This document shows positions 9,556 to 19,104 of a stretch of 64,000 bases of DNA, piece by piece. The stretch spans positions 1,736,001 to 1,800,000 of the forward strand of contig NC_017025.1 of NCBI RefSeq assembly GCF_000455605.1. Direction: 5' to 3'. The DNA is from Flavobacterium indicum GPTSA100-9 = DSM 17447. GTDB taxonomy: Bacteria > Bacteroidota > Bacteroidia > Flavobacteriales > Flavobacteriaceae. Within the stretch, counting starts at the first letter, position 1, and every line of letters starts with the position of its first letter. The notes below the pieces were generated by a model that saw nothing but the letters and a program-made list of their open reading frames with translations, made no database searches and was not told where the DNA came from. The position numbers were made by a program, and so were the translations under genes.

Positions 9556-9864
9556 CTACACTTCTACATCCCCCTTCCAAAGGTTCTCCCAATTAGGATT
9601 ATCCGCTTCAATCAAATTAATCTTCCACTGTCTGTGCCAATTTTTCAATTGTTTTTCACGAGCAATAGCATCATGGATGTATTGAAATTCTTCATAATAC
9701 ACCAACATCTTTAGCTTGTATTTCGCAGTAAACTTTGAGCCTTCACCTTTCAAATGCCGTTCCATACGATCATCTATCCCTCCCGTAACTCCTATGTACA
9801 AGGTTCCTTTTGGTTTGTTGGTTAAAATATAGACCCAATAGTTGTGGTAACTTCTTTTTGCCAT
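9556..9864 (-). CDS. GIY-YIG family nuclease (stand-alone, UvrC-N-like)
   Basis: A 102-residue single-domain nuclease of the GIY-YIG superfamily, in which one metal ion is used to cut DNA. Visible key positions are VYI (11-13), YIG (23-25), Arg33, His37 and Glu70 in AIAREKQLKNW, followed by the DNPNWENL end typical of the small bacterial subgroup. It has no DNA-targeting or helicase domain. The gene is bracketed within a few bases on both sides by the palindromic repeat blocks, which suggests that gene and repeats travel or act together. Cellular role is unknown. Confidence 0.88.
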   Translation of the reverse strand: MAKRSYHNYWVYILTNKPKGTLYIGVTGGIDDRMERHLKGEGSKFTAKYKLKMLVYYEEFQYIHDAIAREKQLKNWHRQWKINLIEADNPNWENLWKGDVEV

Positions 9865-9867
9865 ATG

Positions 9868-10735
9868 ATATCATTCCGAACTTGTCTGCTTACGCCAATT
9901 CTATGCGCCCCTCCTTGTCATGCTGAATTTATTTCAGCATCTCGTCAATAAACCTATTAAACTCGTTTGCTTACGCCTGTTCATCTCATTAAAGTCAGCA
10001 TCTCTCTTTAGAACCTGAAACGAGTTCAGGTTGACAAACTGTGCGGATATACGTTATGTACAAACTGTGCGGACAATCGTTGCAAATATATGTAACGCAC
10101 TAACCATACGCAATCTTTTACCTACAAAAATTATTTACTTACACCAGTTATATGCATCCTCTTTGTCATGCTGAACTCGTTTGCTTACGCCTGTTCGCTA
10201 TGCTCGAGCCAGCATCTCGTCAATAAACCTATTAAACTCGTTTGCTTACCCCTATTCTATGCGCCCCTCTTTGTCATGCTGAACTCGTTTCAGCATCTCG
10301 TCAATAAACCTACTGAACTCGTTTGCTTACGCCTGTTCTATTCGCTCGAGTCTGCATCCATACAAGAGAACCTGAACCAAGTTCAGGTTGACAAACTGTG
10401 CGGACAAACGTTATGTACAAACTATACGCAATCCTTGTCATGCTGAACTCGTTTGCTTTCGCCTGTTCGCTACGCTCGAGTCAGCATCTCGTCAATAAAC
10501 CTATTAAACTCGTTTGCTTACGCCTGTTCTATTCGCTCGAGTCAGCATACATACAAGAGAACCTGACCCGAGCTTGCGAACGGACGAAGTAACCAAGTTC
10601 AGGTGGACAAACTGTGCGGACATACGTTATGTACAAACTATACGCCCCTCTTTGACCTACTGAATTCATTTAACTACGTTGAATCTTCGATTTCAGCATC
10701 TAATCTGTTTACCTCATCATGAGAACCAGCACGTC
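9868..10735. repeat. Mosaic palindromic intergenic repeat block C
   Basis: The same modules as blocks A and B: CATGCTGAACTCGTTTCAGCAT dyads near 10280, AACCTGAAnC dyads near 10012, 10368 and 10560, and GCGGACAAACG/TATGTACAAAC units. Many copies carry the insert TTTGCTTACGCCTGTTC in place of the dyad loop. I see no gene in it. Confidence 0.85.
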
Positions 10736-10740
10736 GTTTA

Positions 10741-11601
10741 CTAATATTCAATCTCAGCTAATTTCTTAACGCTTATAGAATTAGGAAGTATGGTTTTAAA
10801 GTCTTTTGTTTTATACATCACTTCAAGAGAACCACCGGTTGCCATGGCTTCTTCTTTTTGATACCCCATCACCGTTACACTATACGTTCCATCTTCATGT
10901 GGTTCTATAATAGCACCTGAACGAGCGGCTAAAAAGGCATACGTTTTGAATTTGGCTTTTATGGCTTTTTCAAGTTTAGCCAACTCGGCTTTATTCAATT
11001 TACTCACGCCATCTCCCAAATCTTTATAAGAATTAGACTTTATTAATACATAGTTATAATGTAAACTTGCTCCGGTACCACAACTACCTTCAATGGTATA
11101 AATTGGTGCTTTATAATCGCTAATCATCGAATTACACATTCCAGAACTTGGTGCTATATACGCATGTAAACTAGCCTCAAAAGTAGAATCATTGGAACGA
11201 AACTGTTGCGCTAATACAGCAAGCCTTTCTCTTCGAGTAATGGAATCGCTTTCTGCTTTTTCATTTATCTCTTTAACCGACAATTTACGCGCATCTACAG
11301 CCGTATATTCTACCAAAAAATCACGTACAAACTGATACAATACGGGTGTAGGCAATTGTTGAAGCACACCCAATTCAAAATCTTGACTTTCCATTGTTTT
11401 TAATTGATGCAGTTGTTGAACTACATAAACATGCTCAAAAAATTCATTTTGCTCTACGGGATCTTTAATGGAAGACTCCAATTGTTGCAAGGCTTGTAAC
11501 TCATACACCGAACGGTAAGCAGGTAATGTCGTAGTTTTCTTTTGCTGCGCACTTAGCGTAAACACAGCTACTAATAAGACTGAAGTAATCGTTGCTTTCA
11601 T
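10741..11601 (-). CDS. Exported protein of unknown function
   Basis: A 286-residue protein with an N-terminal signal peptide (MKATITSVLLVAVFTLSAQQ). The mature part is largely helical (residues 30-140, EQNEFFEHVYVVQQLHQL...) followed by a more beta-rich C-terminal half with GMCNSMISDYKAPIYTIEGSCG, which holds two cysteines. It lies alone between two repeat blocks, with its stop at the repeat border. I do not recognise a family. Confidence 0.6.
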   Translation of the reverse strand: MKATITSVLLVAVFTLSAQQKKTTTLPAYRSVYELQALQQLESSIKDPVEQNEFFEHVYVVQQLHQLKTMESQDFELGVLQQLPTPVLYQFVRDFLVEYTAVDARKLSVKEINEKAESDSITRRERLAVLAQQFRSNDSTFEASLHAYIAPSSGMCNSMISDYKAPIYTIEGSCGTGASLHYNYVLIKSNSYKDLGDGVSKLNKAELAKLEKAIKAKFKTYAFLAARSGAIIEPHEDGTYSVTVMGYQKEEAMATGGSLEVMYKTKDFKTILPNSISVKKLAEIEY

Positions 11602-11639
11602 TTTTTTTATATTTGATTTTTTTATGTTTCTTTTTTATT

Positions 11640-12003
11640 TGTTCTTGTACACTCGTTTGCTAACGCCTGTTCTATGCGCCCCTCTTTGTCATGCTGAATT
11701 TATTTCAGCATCTCGCCTATTCACCTACTGAACTCGTTTGCTAACGCCTGTTCTATACGTAATCCTTGTCATGCTGAACTCGTTTCAGCATCTCGTCAAT
11801 AAACCTACTGAATTCGTTTGCTTACCCCTATTCTATGCGCCCCTCCTTGTCATACTGAACTCGTTTGCTTTCGCCTGTTCGCTATGCTCGAGTCAGCATC
11901 CATTCACAAGAACCTGAAACGAGTTCAGGTTGACAAACATTGTGGACAAACTGTGCGGACAAACGTTGTGGACAAACGTTGCAAATATATGTTATTTACA
12001 AAC
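11640..12003. repeat. Mosaic palindromic intergenic repeat block D
   Basis: Copies of CATGCTGAA...TTTCAGCATCTCG (11690-11715, 11768-11793), one AACCTGAAACGAGTTCAGGTT dyad (11910-11931) and four tandem TGTGGACAAAC-type units at its right end. No gene is seen. It lies directly upstream of the 10741-11601 gene on that gene's 5' side. Confidence 0.8.
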
Positions 12004-12012
12004 TATTCCCTA

Positions 12013-12561
12013 TTACTCCAAATAATACCACGGAATTCCCAATAAACCTTCCTTATAATCAATCATTGTTTTCTGATTTACCTGATAATTCGAATAGTCA
12101 CTTGAAGGAACTCGTATACTCTCAACATCGTAATGATGTCCCCATGGCTTCACTTTAATGTAATAGTTTGTATGCTTCCCGCGACTAATGTACTTATCAA
12201 TAACCGTTGTTTCATACACTTGAGGTTCCGAAGTATCAAAAGAACAATTCACGGCAATTACGGCACTAAAACTATACACAAAAAAGCTAAAGAAAATAGA
12301 ACTATAAATCCACCATTTGTCCTTGTTGGACTGCCTAATTTTTTCATGGGTAACAAATAGAAAAATACAAATTGCTACTAAAGCGACCGACCCTGCGAGG
12401 AGGATCGACACAAAAGAATCCGTTTCATAATCAACAAGTACGCGAATTAAAATGGCCCAAGCCGGTAAATCAATAAAATCGGCCACGTCGTACTCGTTTT
12501 TTGACCCTCTATTGATTTCCACTAAACTGGCGATACTGGGTTTTGGATATGCAAATAAAAA
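12013..12561 (-). pseudogene. Membrane protein gene, 5' end removed at the IS junction
   Basis: The frame encodes a protein with two membrane spans (about SILLAGSVALVAICIFLFV and WIYSSIFFSFFVYSFSAVIAV) and a soluble C-terminal tail rich in Tyr. The first usable codon inside the frame is a GTG at 12522, but the frame stays open back to about 12561, exactly to the inverted repeat of the IS element, with coding-like sequence (FAYPKPSIASLVEINRGS). The native start is therefore missing. The remaining 169 or more codons may still be translated, but no promoter of its own is visible. Confidence 0.6.
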
Positions 12562-12573
12562 TTACAGTTTAAG

Positions 12574-13452
12574 TTAAGCTACATTTTTGTAAATGTTTTT
12601 TTGATTATTAAATTCTTCGATTGTTTTATAATTCAATGAACTGTGGCGTCTTTTTTTATTATACCAAATTTCGATGTATTCAAAGATTTCCAGTTCCATT
12701 TGCTTTTTAGTTATTAGTTTATTGCCATAAATTAATTCGGTCTTCAATGATTTAAAAAAGCTTTCTGCTACTGCATTATCCCAACAATTTCCTTTTCTAC
12801 TCATACTTCTAATTACTCCGTAAGATTCAATTGTATTTGCAAATTTTTTGTTTGCATATTGAACTCCTCTGTCAGAATGAAAAATCAATCCTTTCTCAAC
12901 GATTCTATTTTTTATAGCCATTTTCCACGCTGAGAGAGTTGTATCTTCAGTATTCATTGTGTTGCTTAAACTCCAACCAATCATTTTACGGTCGTACAAA
13001 TCGATGATTGTTGTTAGATATAAAAATCCTTCTTTGGTTTGAATATAAGTGATGTCTGATACCCAAACTTTTGATGGATTAGCAACCATAAAGTTTCTAT
13101 TCAACACATTTTCTACCACTAAATAATTATGCTTTGAATCGGTGGTAACTTTGAATTTCTTACTTAATTTACTTTTTAAACCAAGTTCATTCATATATTT
13201 TGCAACTGTTATTCTTGATATTTTGTAGCCCAATGTATTTAACTCAATAGTGATTCTTGGACTTCCATAGCGTTGTTTTGAGGCAAAATAAATGGTTGTT
13301 ATTTGTTGTTTTATTTCGTTTTTTCTAATTGTTCTTTTAGAAAGCGTTTTGCTTTTCCATTTATAATAACTACTAGAACCAACTTCTAACACTTTACACA
13401 TTTTTTCAATCGAAAATAGATATTCATGATGTTTAATGAATTTATATTTCAT
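12574..13452 (-). CDS. IS3-family transposase OrfB (DDE catalytic subunit)
   Basis: A 292-residue integrase-core transposase. An N-terminal HTH_21-type region (RYGSPRITIELNTLGYKISRITVAKYM) precedes the RNase H-like core with the catalytic triad: Asp in WVSDITYIQ, Asp in HSDRGVQYAN and Glu in DNAVAESFFKSLKTE. The C-terminal segment YNKKRRHSSLNYKTIEEF is typical of the family. Its ATG overlaps the orfA stop (ATGA) and it is in the -1 frame relative to orfA. An A7G run upstream in orfA (ATTAAAAAAAGC) would allow the fused OrfAB transposase to be made by -1 frameshifting. Confidence 0.92.
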   Translation of the reverse strand: MKYKFIKHHEYLFSIEKMCKVLEVGSSSYYKWKSKTLSKRTIRKNEIKQQITTIYFASKQRYGSPRITIELNTLGYKISRITVAKYMNELGLKSKLSKKFKVTTDSKHNYLVVENVLNRNFMVANPSKVWVSDITYIQTKEGFLYLTTIIDLYDRKMIGWSLSNTMNTEDTTLSAWKMAIKNRIVEKGLIFHSDRGVQYANKKFANTIESYGVIRSMSRKGNCWDNAVAESFFKSLKTELIYGNKLITKKQMELEIFEYIEIWYNKKRRHSSLNYKTIEEFNNQKNIYKNVA

Positions 13453-13748
13453 CGACCGCTCTTGGAAAAAATGCCGATTGCTTTTTTTAATATATCACGT
13501 TCTAGTTCTGCATCTTTTAGCTTTTTCTCAAGCTCAACAATCTTTTCTTGTTCTGGTGTTAGTTTAAGATTTCCTTTTCCAGGAAAACTGCCTTCGCCAA
13601 ATTCTTCGTATTCTTTTCGCCATTTATAAAGTAAACTAACTTTTATTCCTAGTTCTCTTGCCAGTTCTGAAATATTATCTCTTTCATTACTTAATTGAAC
13701 TGCTTTTGTCTTAAAAGCTGGATCATAGATTTTTCTTTCTCGTTTCAT
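13449..13748 (-). CDS. IS3-family transposase OrfA (HTH subunit)
   Basis: A 99-residue DNA-binding subunit. It has a helix-turn-helix (about residues 8-45: FKTKAVQLSNERDNISELARELGIKVSLLYKWRKE) and a C-terminal leucine-zipper-like helix (LTPEQEKIVELEKKLKDAELERDILKKA) for dimerisation. The slippery A7G run falls at DILKKA, and the -1 frame stays open from there into orfB. It starts 40 bases inside the right inverted repeat. Confidence 0.9.
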   Translation of the reverse strand: MKRERKIYDPAFKTKAVQLSNERDNISELARELGIKVSLLYKWRKEYEEFGEGSFPGKGNLKLTPEQEKIVELEKKLKDAELERDILKKAIGIFSKSGR

Positions 13749-13788
13749 ATGTTAAAAATAAGATTTTATTCTTAACTCATACTGGAAG

Positions 13789-15935
13789 CTAAATTAGTAT
13801 ATCCAGTTCAGTGTAATGGAAACAATACCTTTAACGTTAATTTTATTGATAATTCTATTTTCTATGATCCGGTGACCAATAAACAACTGCGTTTTTACTA
13901 CAAACCGACTAGTGCAAGTTCTTTTATTGGACCAATTGCCTACAACCCGAGTTTGAGCGTATTTGAAATGAATAACCTGGCCGCTGGTAACTACACTTTT
14001 AAATTAGAAATAGAAGGCACTTTAAGCGGAACACCAACGTATGTGTGCACCAAACAATTCAATGTGAATTTACAAGGTATTAGTCCTGCAATTGCCATTG
14101 TGGTGAATGGAGGTGCTCCAATATTTTGTCATGATAATCCTGTAAGATTCAACTTATCATTCCCTTTATCTACAAGCTCTTCAGTGATTTGGGATTTTGG
14201 CGACAATTCATCAAATACAAATACTACCGTTGATAAAGTCTTCAACACCCCAAATCAAAATTATACCGTAACTTGTACTATTACCAATGCTTTGGGATGT
14301 AGTAAGGTGTTAACAACAACGGTATTCATTCCAAAAGCCTGTTTCTCGGGTACTTTAGTAGCCAATCCGGCCAATGCAACTGTATGTGAAGGTCAAGGAG
14401 TAACACTTAGTTACCAAGCGGGCAGCAACGAATGTGCCATCAGTCAATATATATGGATGAAAGGCAATACGCCAATACCGGGGGCGACCAATCCTACATT
14501 GACCGTTTATGATACTGGATTCTATTGGCTAAAAATTAATACTATTAATGGATGTAAATATTTTACACCTAACCAAATCAAACCGGTATTTAATGTCCTG
14601 CCGAGTGTGAAATTTACAGGAGAGACGAGTTTTTGTGCCAACAGCAACATCAAACTAAGCATCAGTTCAAATGCCTTGGTGCAATGGGCGGTGGACGGAA
14701 CAACCTATCCGCAGTTTGCAAATTTATATGAAGCTGACTTTACAGGTTTACTTGGCGTAGGATCCCATACCGTGAGCGTAACTGCCACTTCATTCCAAGG
14801 TTGTTCGGCTACGTTTACCCAAAACATAGTGGTAGAAGAGGCCGTTCAAAGCATTGCTTTTGATGTTCAAATCCATTGCAACCCTTATGAAGTTACCATT
14901 AAAGCCTTGCCTTCTAACGGGACTAACATCTTCTACAATTGGAGTACAGGCGCTACGGGGCAAACTATCGTTGTTCCAAATGGAGGGCCTTTTGAAGTTA
15001 CCGCAACTGTGGGAGGCTGCAGCACAACTGCGCAAATCGTAGTTCCTAAGAGTCCGGAAGATTACATTTGGATTTTCCCTACGGGTTGTTACCAAGATTG
15101 TACGACCGAAGCCAATTATTTAATTGGACCTAATGTATCCTTAAACCAGTGGAGTTGGAATCAAGACGGATCGTCTGTCGCTTCAGGAGGACCTGGATTG
15201 GCTGATCCTTTCCCGCTTGTTAAAGATGGTACATACACCCTGACTATTGATACGGGTAGTTGTTCTTTAGAATCGGATCCCTTGGTGTATTCAACAACCA
15301 ATTGCGACAAATGTAAATGGGAACGTGTTGATATAGAAAAAATTCATGTTCAAGAAGGACCGTATTGTGCCTATACAGCAACATTCAACGTTTCAAGTAA
15401 TTATACCGTACCGATTCAGGCTACATTGAGTGATACTTTTAACAATGTGATTATTATTCCGTCTACCTTTACTATAGTTCCCGGAACGACCAATACATTT
15501 ACAATAACCATCATTCCACAAAGTCCGTTTGTCAGTGGCACTACATTTTGGAACTTACAAGCAACTGTGCCTTACAAAGAGGGCTTCATAGATTGTATCA
15601 ATGAATTTGAAGTATTCATTCCGGAATGTGGAGATAATACCAACAGTAAAGTGAGTCCACTTAAAACATTTGCTCAATCAGAAAAGAATACGGTTGAATT
15701 AAATCTATATCCGAATCCTACACATGATGTGGTAACTTTTACGTATTCTGTACCAAATCCTTCATGTCAATTAGAAATTTACGATTTATCTGGACGAATA
15801 ATTGATAGAAAAACCTTATCTTCGTCTCAAGGGCAACTTGCACTTAGCACCCAGCATTACCCAAGTGGGTTATACCTGGTGGTAGTTAAAGAGGGCAATC
15901 AGCTTCTATGGCAACAGAAATTAATTAAAAACTAA
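13789..15935 (+). pseudogene. Secreted PKD-domain protein with T9SS sorting domain, N-terminus lost
   Basis: The first in-frame start codon is a GTG at 13872, but the coding sense (LVYPVQCNGNNTFNVNFIDNS) runs back to the IS border at 13789, so signal peptide and start are gone. What remains (about 700 codons) has a PKD-like domain (VIWDFGDNSSNTN...), several Ig-like beta repeats with Cys pairs (VCEGQGVTLSYQAG; SFCANSNIKLSI) and a type IX secretion C-terminal sorting domain starting at LNLYPNPTHDVVTF and ending LIKN. Without a signal peptide it cannot be secreted, so it is probably non-functional. A terminator follows. Confidence 0.7.
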
Positions 15936-15940
15936 TATCT

Positions 15941-15969
15941 AAAGAGGCAGGCAGCTGCCTGCCTCTTTT
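15941..15969 (+). terminator. Rho-independent terminator
   Basis: A perfect GC-rich palindrome of 28 bases (AAAGAGGCAGGCAG and its complement) followed by TTTTATTT, just after the stop of the truncated PKD protein. Confidence 0.88.
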
Positions 15970-15986
15970 ATTTAATACAACATCCT

Positions 15987-17390
15987 ATGAAACAACTTTT
16001 ACTTTTTTTAGGCAGTTTAAGTTTTGGTCTAACCACTACAGCCCAGTGCTACCAAAACCTACAATTTGGAGGTGAGCATACTATAGGTGAAAGTAGCAAC
16101 GGTACTTTATGGGGTTGGGGATTTGGTTCCTATTCCCAATTAGGTACCACCAATGAAACGGAACCCTTACCTGTGCAAGTGAGTACCGCTACTGATTGGA
16201 ACCGCTACTACTTAAGTGCTACAACCACTTTTGCTATAAAAGACAACGGCACCTTGTGGGGCTGTGGTAGTAATTACAAAGGGGTATTGGGCCTTAATAC
16301 CTCCACACAAACCTTTAGTACTTTTCAACCCATCACTGCTGCCACCAATTGGCTGAAGATTTCACCTACCCAATATTATACCCTTGCTTTAAAAACCGAC
16401 GGTACCCTTTGGGGATGGGGCATGAACAACTACTACCAACTGGGCTTTGCCCCAGCCATAGAACAACAAATGACTCCCGTACAAATTGGAACCGATACTG
16501 ATTGGGTAGACCTTTCCAGTGGAACCAGTGGAACCAATTTTGCCATAAAAGCAGACGGCACCATTTGGGGATGGGGTTCAAATTTACATAATCAATTACA
16601 CTTTGGTTCTGATGTAACGTATTATACTACACCCACACTTGTCAACAGCCAAACCGATTGGGTTAAAATCAGTTCAGGAGGATTACACATCTTAGCACAA
16701 AAAAGTGATGGCACCCTGTGGTCCTGGGGATCAGGTGCCCCTATGGGAATAGGTACCAGCATCCCCACTACTACTACCGCCCAACAAATCAGCACCGATA
16801 CGTGGAAGTATTTCACAACTGGGGTCAATACCTCCTTTGGAATCAAAAGCGACGGCACCCTTTGGGGCTGGGGGCTCAATAATAACGGGCAAGTCGGTGA
16901 TGGTACCACCATTGATCGCTATTATCCCGTACAACTCGGCTCGGCTACCAATTGGGATACCGTGCAAGCCCGAGATTATCAAACATTCATGGCTACTAAA
17001 ACAGACGGAACCGTATGGTATTGGGGTTCCAATTACTACGGTGAATTTGGCAATGGTATGGATTATGATACCACCTTTTTTTTAACTCCCCAACTCACTC
17101 CTGGCGTTTGTGCTGTGCCCTTAACTACACAAGGGTTTAATAAGATAACCGCCTTAGACCTCTACCCGAATCCAGCAAAACAAACTGTAACCATTGCTTA
17201 CGACTTAAACGAACAACCCACCGACTTAATTATATACGACCTCTTTGGTAGAACCGTTTACCAACGTAACGTACACGGACTAATAGGAAACAGAGAAATA
17301 CCTTTAGAACAGCTTCAAGAAGGAATATACCTAGTAACTGTACAAAACAAAAGCAAAATAATAATTCAAGAAAAATTGATAAAACAATAA
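15987..17390 (+). CDS. RCC1-repeat secreted protein with T9SS sorting domain, copy 1
   Basis: A 467-residue exported protein: signal peptide (to about residue 19, TTTAQC), about seven RCC1-type blades (each with a DGTLWGWG core; residues 25-380), then a type IX secretion C-terminal sorting domain (LDLYPNPAKQTVTIAY...QEKLIKQ). An RCC1 propeller usually forms a protein-binding disc; the ligand here is unknown. It is the first of three tandem near-copies. Differences between copies sit in short patches right after the WGWG motif of each blade, for example FGSYSQ here. Preceded by a terminator, with an ATG 16 bases after it. Confidence 0.88.
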   Translation: MKQLLLFLGSLSFGLTTTAQCYQNLQFGGEHTIGESSNGTLWGWGFGSYSQLGTTNETEPLPVQVSTATDWNRYYLSATTTFAIKDNGTLWGCGSNYKGVLGLNTSTQTFSTFQPITAATNWLKISPTQYYTLALKTDGTLWGWGMNNYYQLGFAPAIEQQMTPVQIGTDTDWVDLSSGTSGTNFAIKADGTIWGWGSNLHNQLHFGSDVTYYTTPTLVNSQTDWVKISSGGLHILAQKSDGTLWSWGSGAPMGIGTSIPTTTTAQQISTDTWKYFTTGVNTSFGIKSDGTLWGWGLNNNGQVGDGTTIDRYYPVQLGSATNWDTVQARDYQTFMATKTDGTVWYWGSNYYGEFGNGMDYDTTFFLTPQLTPGVCAVPLTTQGFNKITALDLYPNPAKQTVTIAYDLNEQPTDLIIYDLFGRTVYQRNVHGLIGNREIPLEQLQEGIYLVTVQNKSKIIIQEKLIKQ

Positions 17391-17531
17391 GGGATTTGAG
17401 GATTTGAGGATTTGAAGATTTGAAGATTTGAAGATTTGAATTTGGAATTTGGAAGGTAGAATTTAGAAGATAGAAATTAGAAATTAGAATGTTGAACTTG
17501 AAACCAACAACCATCAACCAACAACCAACAT
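17391..17531. repeat. Direct-repeat intergenic spacer between RCC1 copies 1 and 2
   Basis: Tandem GATTTGAGGATTTGAAG-like units are followed by TTAGAAATTAGAA and CAACCAACAACC runs. The same spacer, slightly longer, lies at 18936-19104, so the unit of duplication included spacer plus gene. Confidence 0.8.
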
Positions 17532-18935
17532 ATGAAACAACTTTTACTTTTTTTAGGCAGTTTAAGTTTTGGTCTAACCACTACAGCCCAGTGCTACCAA
17601 AACCTACAATTTGGAGGTACTCACACTATTGGAGAAAGTAGCAACGGTACTTTATGGGGCTGGGGTGTTAGTTTTTGGGAACAATTAGGCACCACCAATG
17701 AATCAGAGCCCTTACCTGTACAAGTGAATACCGCTACCGATTGGAACCGATTCTACCTAGGAGCCAAAACTACTTTTGCTATTAAAGACAACGGCACCTT
17801 GTGGGGGTGCGGCAGTAATTACAAAGGGGTATTAGGCCTTAATACTACCACACAAACCTTTAGTACCTTTCAACCCATCACTGCTGCCACCAATTGGCTG
17901 AAAATTTCACCTGCCCAACTTTATACGCTTGCTTTAAAAACCGACGGTACCCTTTGGGGATGGGGCATGAACAATTACTACCAATTGGGCTTTGCCCCGG
18001 CCATAGAACAACAAATGACTCCTGTGCAAATTGGAACCGATACCGATTGGGTAGAGCTTTCCAGTGGAACCAGTGGAACCAATTTTGCCATAAAAGCAGA
18101 CGGTACCATTTGGGGATGGGGTTCAAATTTACATAGTCAACTGTATCCCGGATCAAGTGTAACGTATTACACTACACCCACACTTGTTAACAGTCAAACC
18201 GATTGGGTGAAAATCAGTTCAGGAGGATTACACATCTTGGCGCAAAAAAGTGATGGCACTCTGTGGTCTTGGGGAGAAGGTGCCCCTATGGGAATAGGTA
18301 CCAGCATCCCCACTACTACTACTGCCCAACAAATCAGCCCCGATACGTGGAAGTATTTTACTACTGGGTTGAATACCTCCTTTGGTATTAAAAGCGACGG
18401 CACCCTATGGGGCTGGGGGCTCAATTACAACGGGCAAGTTGGTGATGGAACCACCATTGATCGCTATTATCCCGTACAACTAGGCTCGGCTACCAATTGG
18501 GATACCGTTCAAGCTGGAGAATTTGAAACATTCATGGCTACTAAAACAGACGGAACCGTGTGGTACTGGGGGATAAACTATTATGGTGAATTTGGCAATG
18601 GAATGGATTATGATGCTACCTATTATTTAACTCCGCAACTCACTCCTGGCGTTTGTGCTGTGCCCTTAACCACACAAGGGTTTAATAAGATAACCGCCTT
18701 AGACCTTTACCCTAACCCGGCAAAACAAACCGTAACCATTGCTTACGACTTAAACGAACAACCCACCGACTTAATCGTTTACGACCTCTTTGGTAGAACC
18801 GTTTACCAACGTAACGTACACGGACTAATAGGAAACAGAGAAATACCTTTAGAACAGCTTCAAGAAGGAATATACCTAGTAACCATACAAAACAAAAGCA
18901 AAATAATAATTCAAGAAAAATTGATAAAACAATAA
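17532..18935 (+). CDS. RCC1-repeat secreted protein with T9SS sorting domain, copy 2
   Basis: It has the same 467-residue architecture as copy 1: identical signal peptide, RCC1 blades with DGTLWGWG cores, and an almost identical C-terminal sorting domain. Blade-specific differences include VSFWEQ after the first WGWG (FGSYSQ in copy 1), LHSQLYPGSSV in place of LHNQLHFGSDV, and SWGEGAP in place of SWGSGAP. The rest is nearly unchanged, which points to recent duplication plus gene conversion, with diversification at equivalent loop positions. Confidence 0.88.
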   Translation: MKQLLLFLGSLSFGLTTTAQCYQNLQFGGTHTIGESSNGTLWGWGVSFWEQLGTTNESEPLPVQVNTATDWNRFYLGAKTTFAIKDNGTLWGCGSNYKGVLGLNTTTQTFSTFQPITAATNWLKISPAQLYTLALKTDGTLWGWGMNNYYQLGFAPAIEQQMTPVQIGTDTDWVELSSGTSGTNFAIKADGTIWGWGSNLHSQLYPGSSVTYYTTPTLVNSQTDWVKISSGGLHILAQKSDGTLWSWGEGAPMGIGTSIPTTTTAQQISPDTWKYFTTGLNTSFGIKSDGTLWGWGLNYNGQVGDGTTIDRYYPVQLGSATNWDTVQAGEFETFMATKTDGTVWYWGINYYGEFGNGMDYDATYYLTPQLTPGVCAVPLTTQGFNKITALDLYPNPAKQTVTIAYDLNEQPTDLIVYDLFGRTVYQRNVHGLIGNREIPLEQLQEGIYLVTIQNKSKIIIQEKLIKQ

Positions 18936-19104
18936 GGGATTTGAGGATTTGAGGATTTGAAGATTTGAAGATTTGAAGATTTGAATTTGGAATTTGGAAG
19001 GTAGAATTTAGAAGATAGAAATTAGAAATTAGAAATTAGAAATTAGAATGTTGAACTTGAAACCAACAACCATCAACCATCAACCAACAACCAACAACCA
19101 ACAT
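18936..19104. repeat. Direct-repeat intergenic spacer between RCC1 copies 2 and 3
   Basis: The same GATTTGAAGATTTGAAG, TTAGAAATTAGAA and CAACCAACAACC runs as the spacer at 17391-17531, with a few extra units. An in-frame ATG at 19048 inside this spacer is not a credible start. Confidence 0.8.

Larger units (their letters stand above)
12562..13788 (-). mobile_element. IS3-family insertion sequence
   Basis: It contains overlapping orfA and orfB on the minus strand. The ends carry an imperfect inverted repeat: TTACAGTTTAAGTTAAG at 12562-12579 and, on the opposite strand, TTCCAGTATGAGTTAAG at 13771-13787 (14 of 17 identical). No matching short target duplication is visible outside the repeats, and each flank is a truncated, unrelated gene. 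This points to an adjacent deletion or recombination after insertion. Confidence 0.85.

Noticed and set aside
4556..12003. CRISPR array
   Set aside because: Repeats are palindromic modules in variable order with unequal spacing, with no unique spacers and no cas genes.
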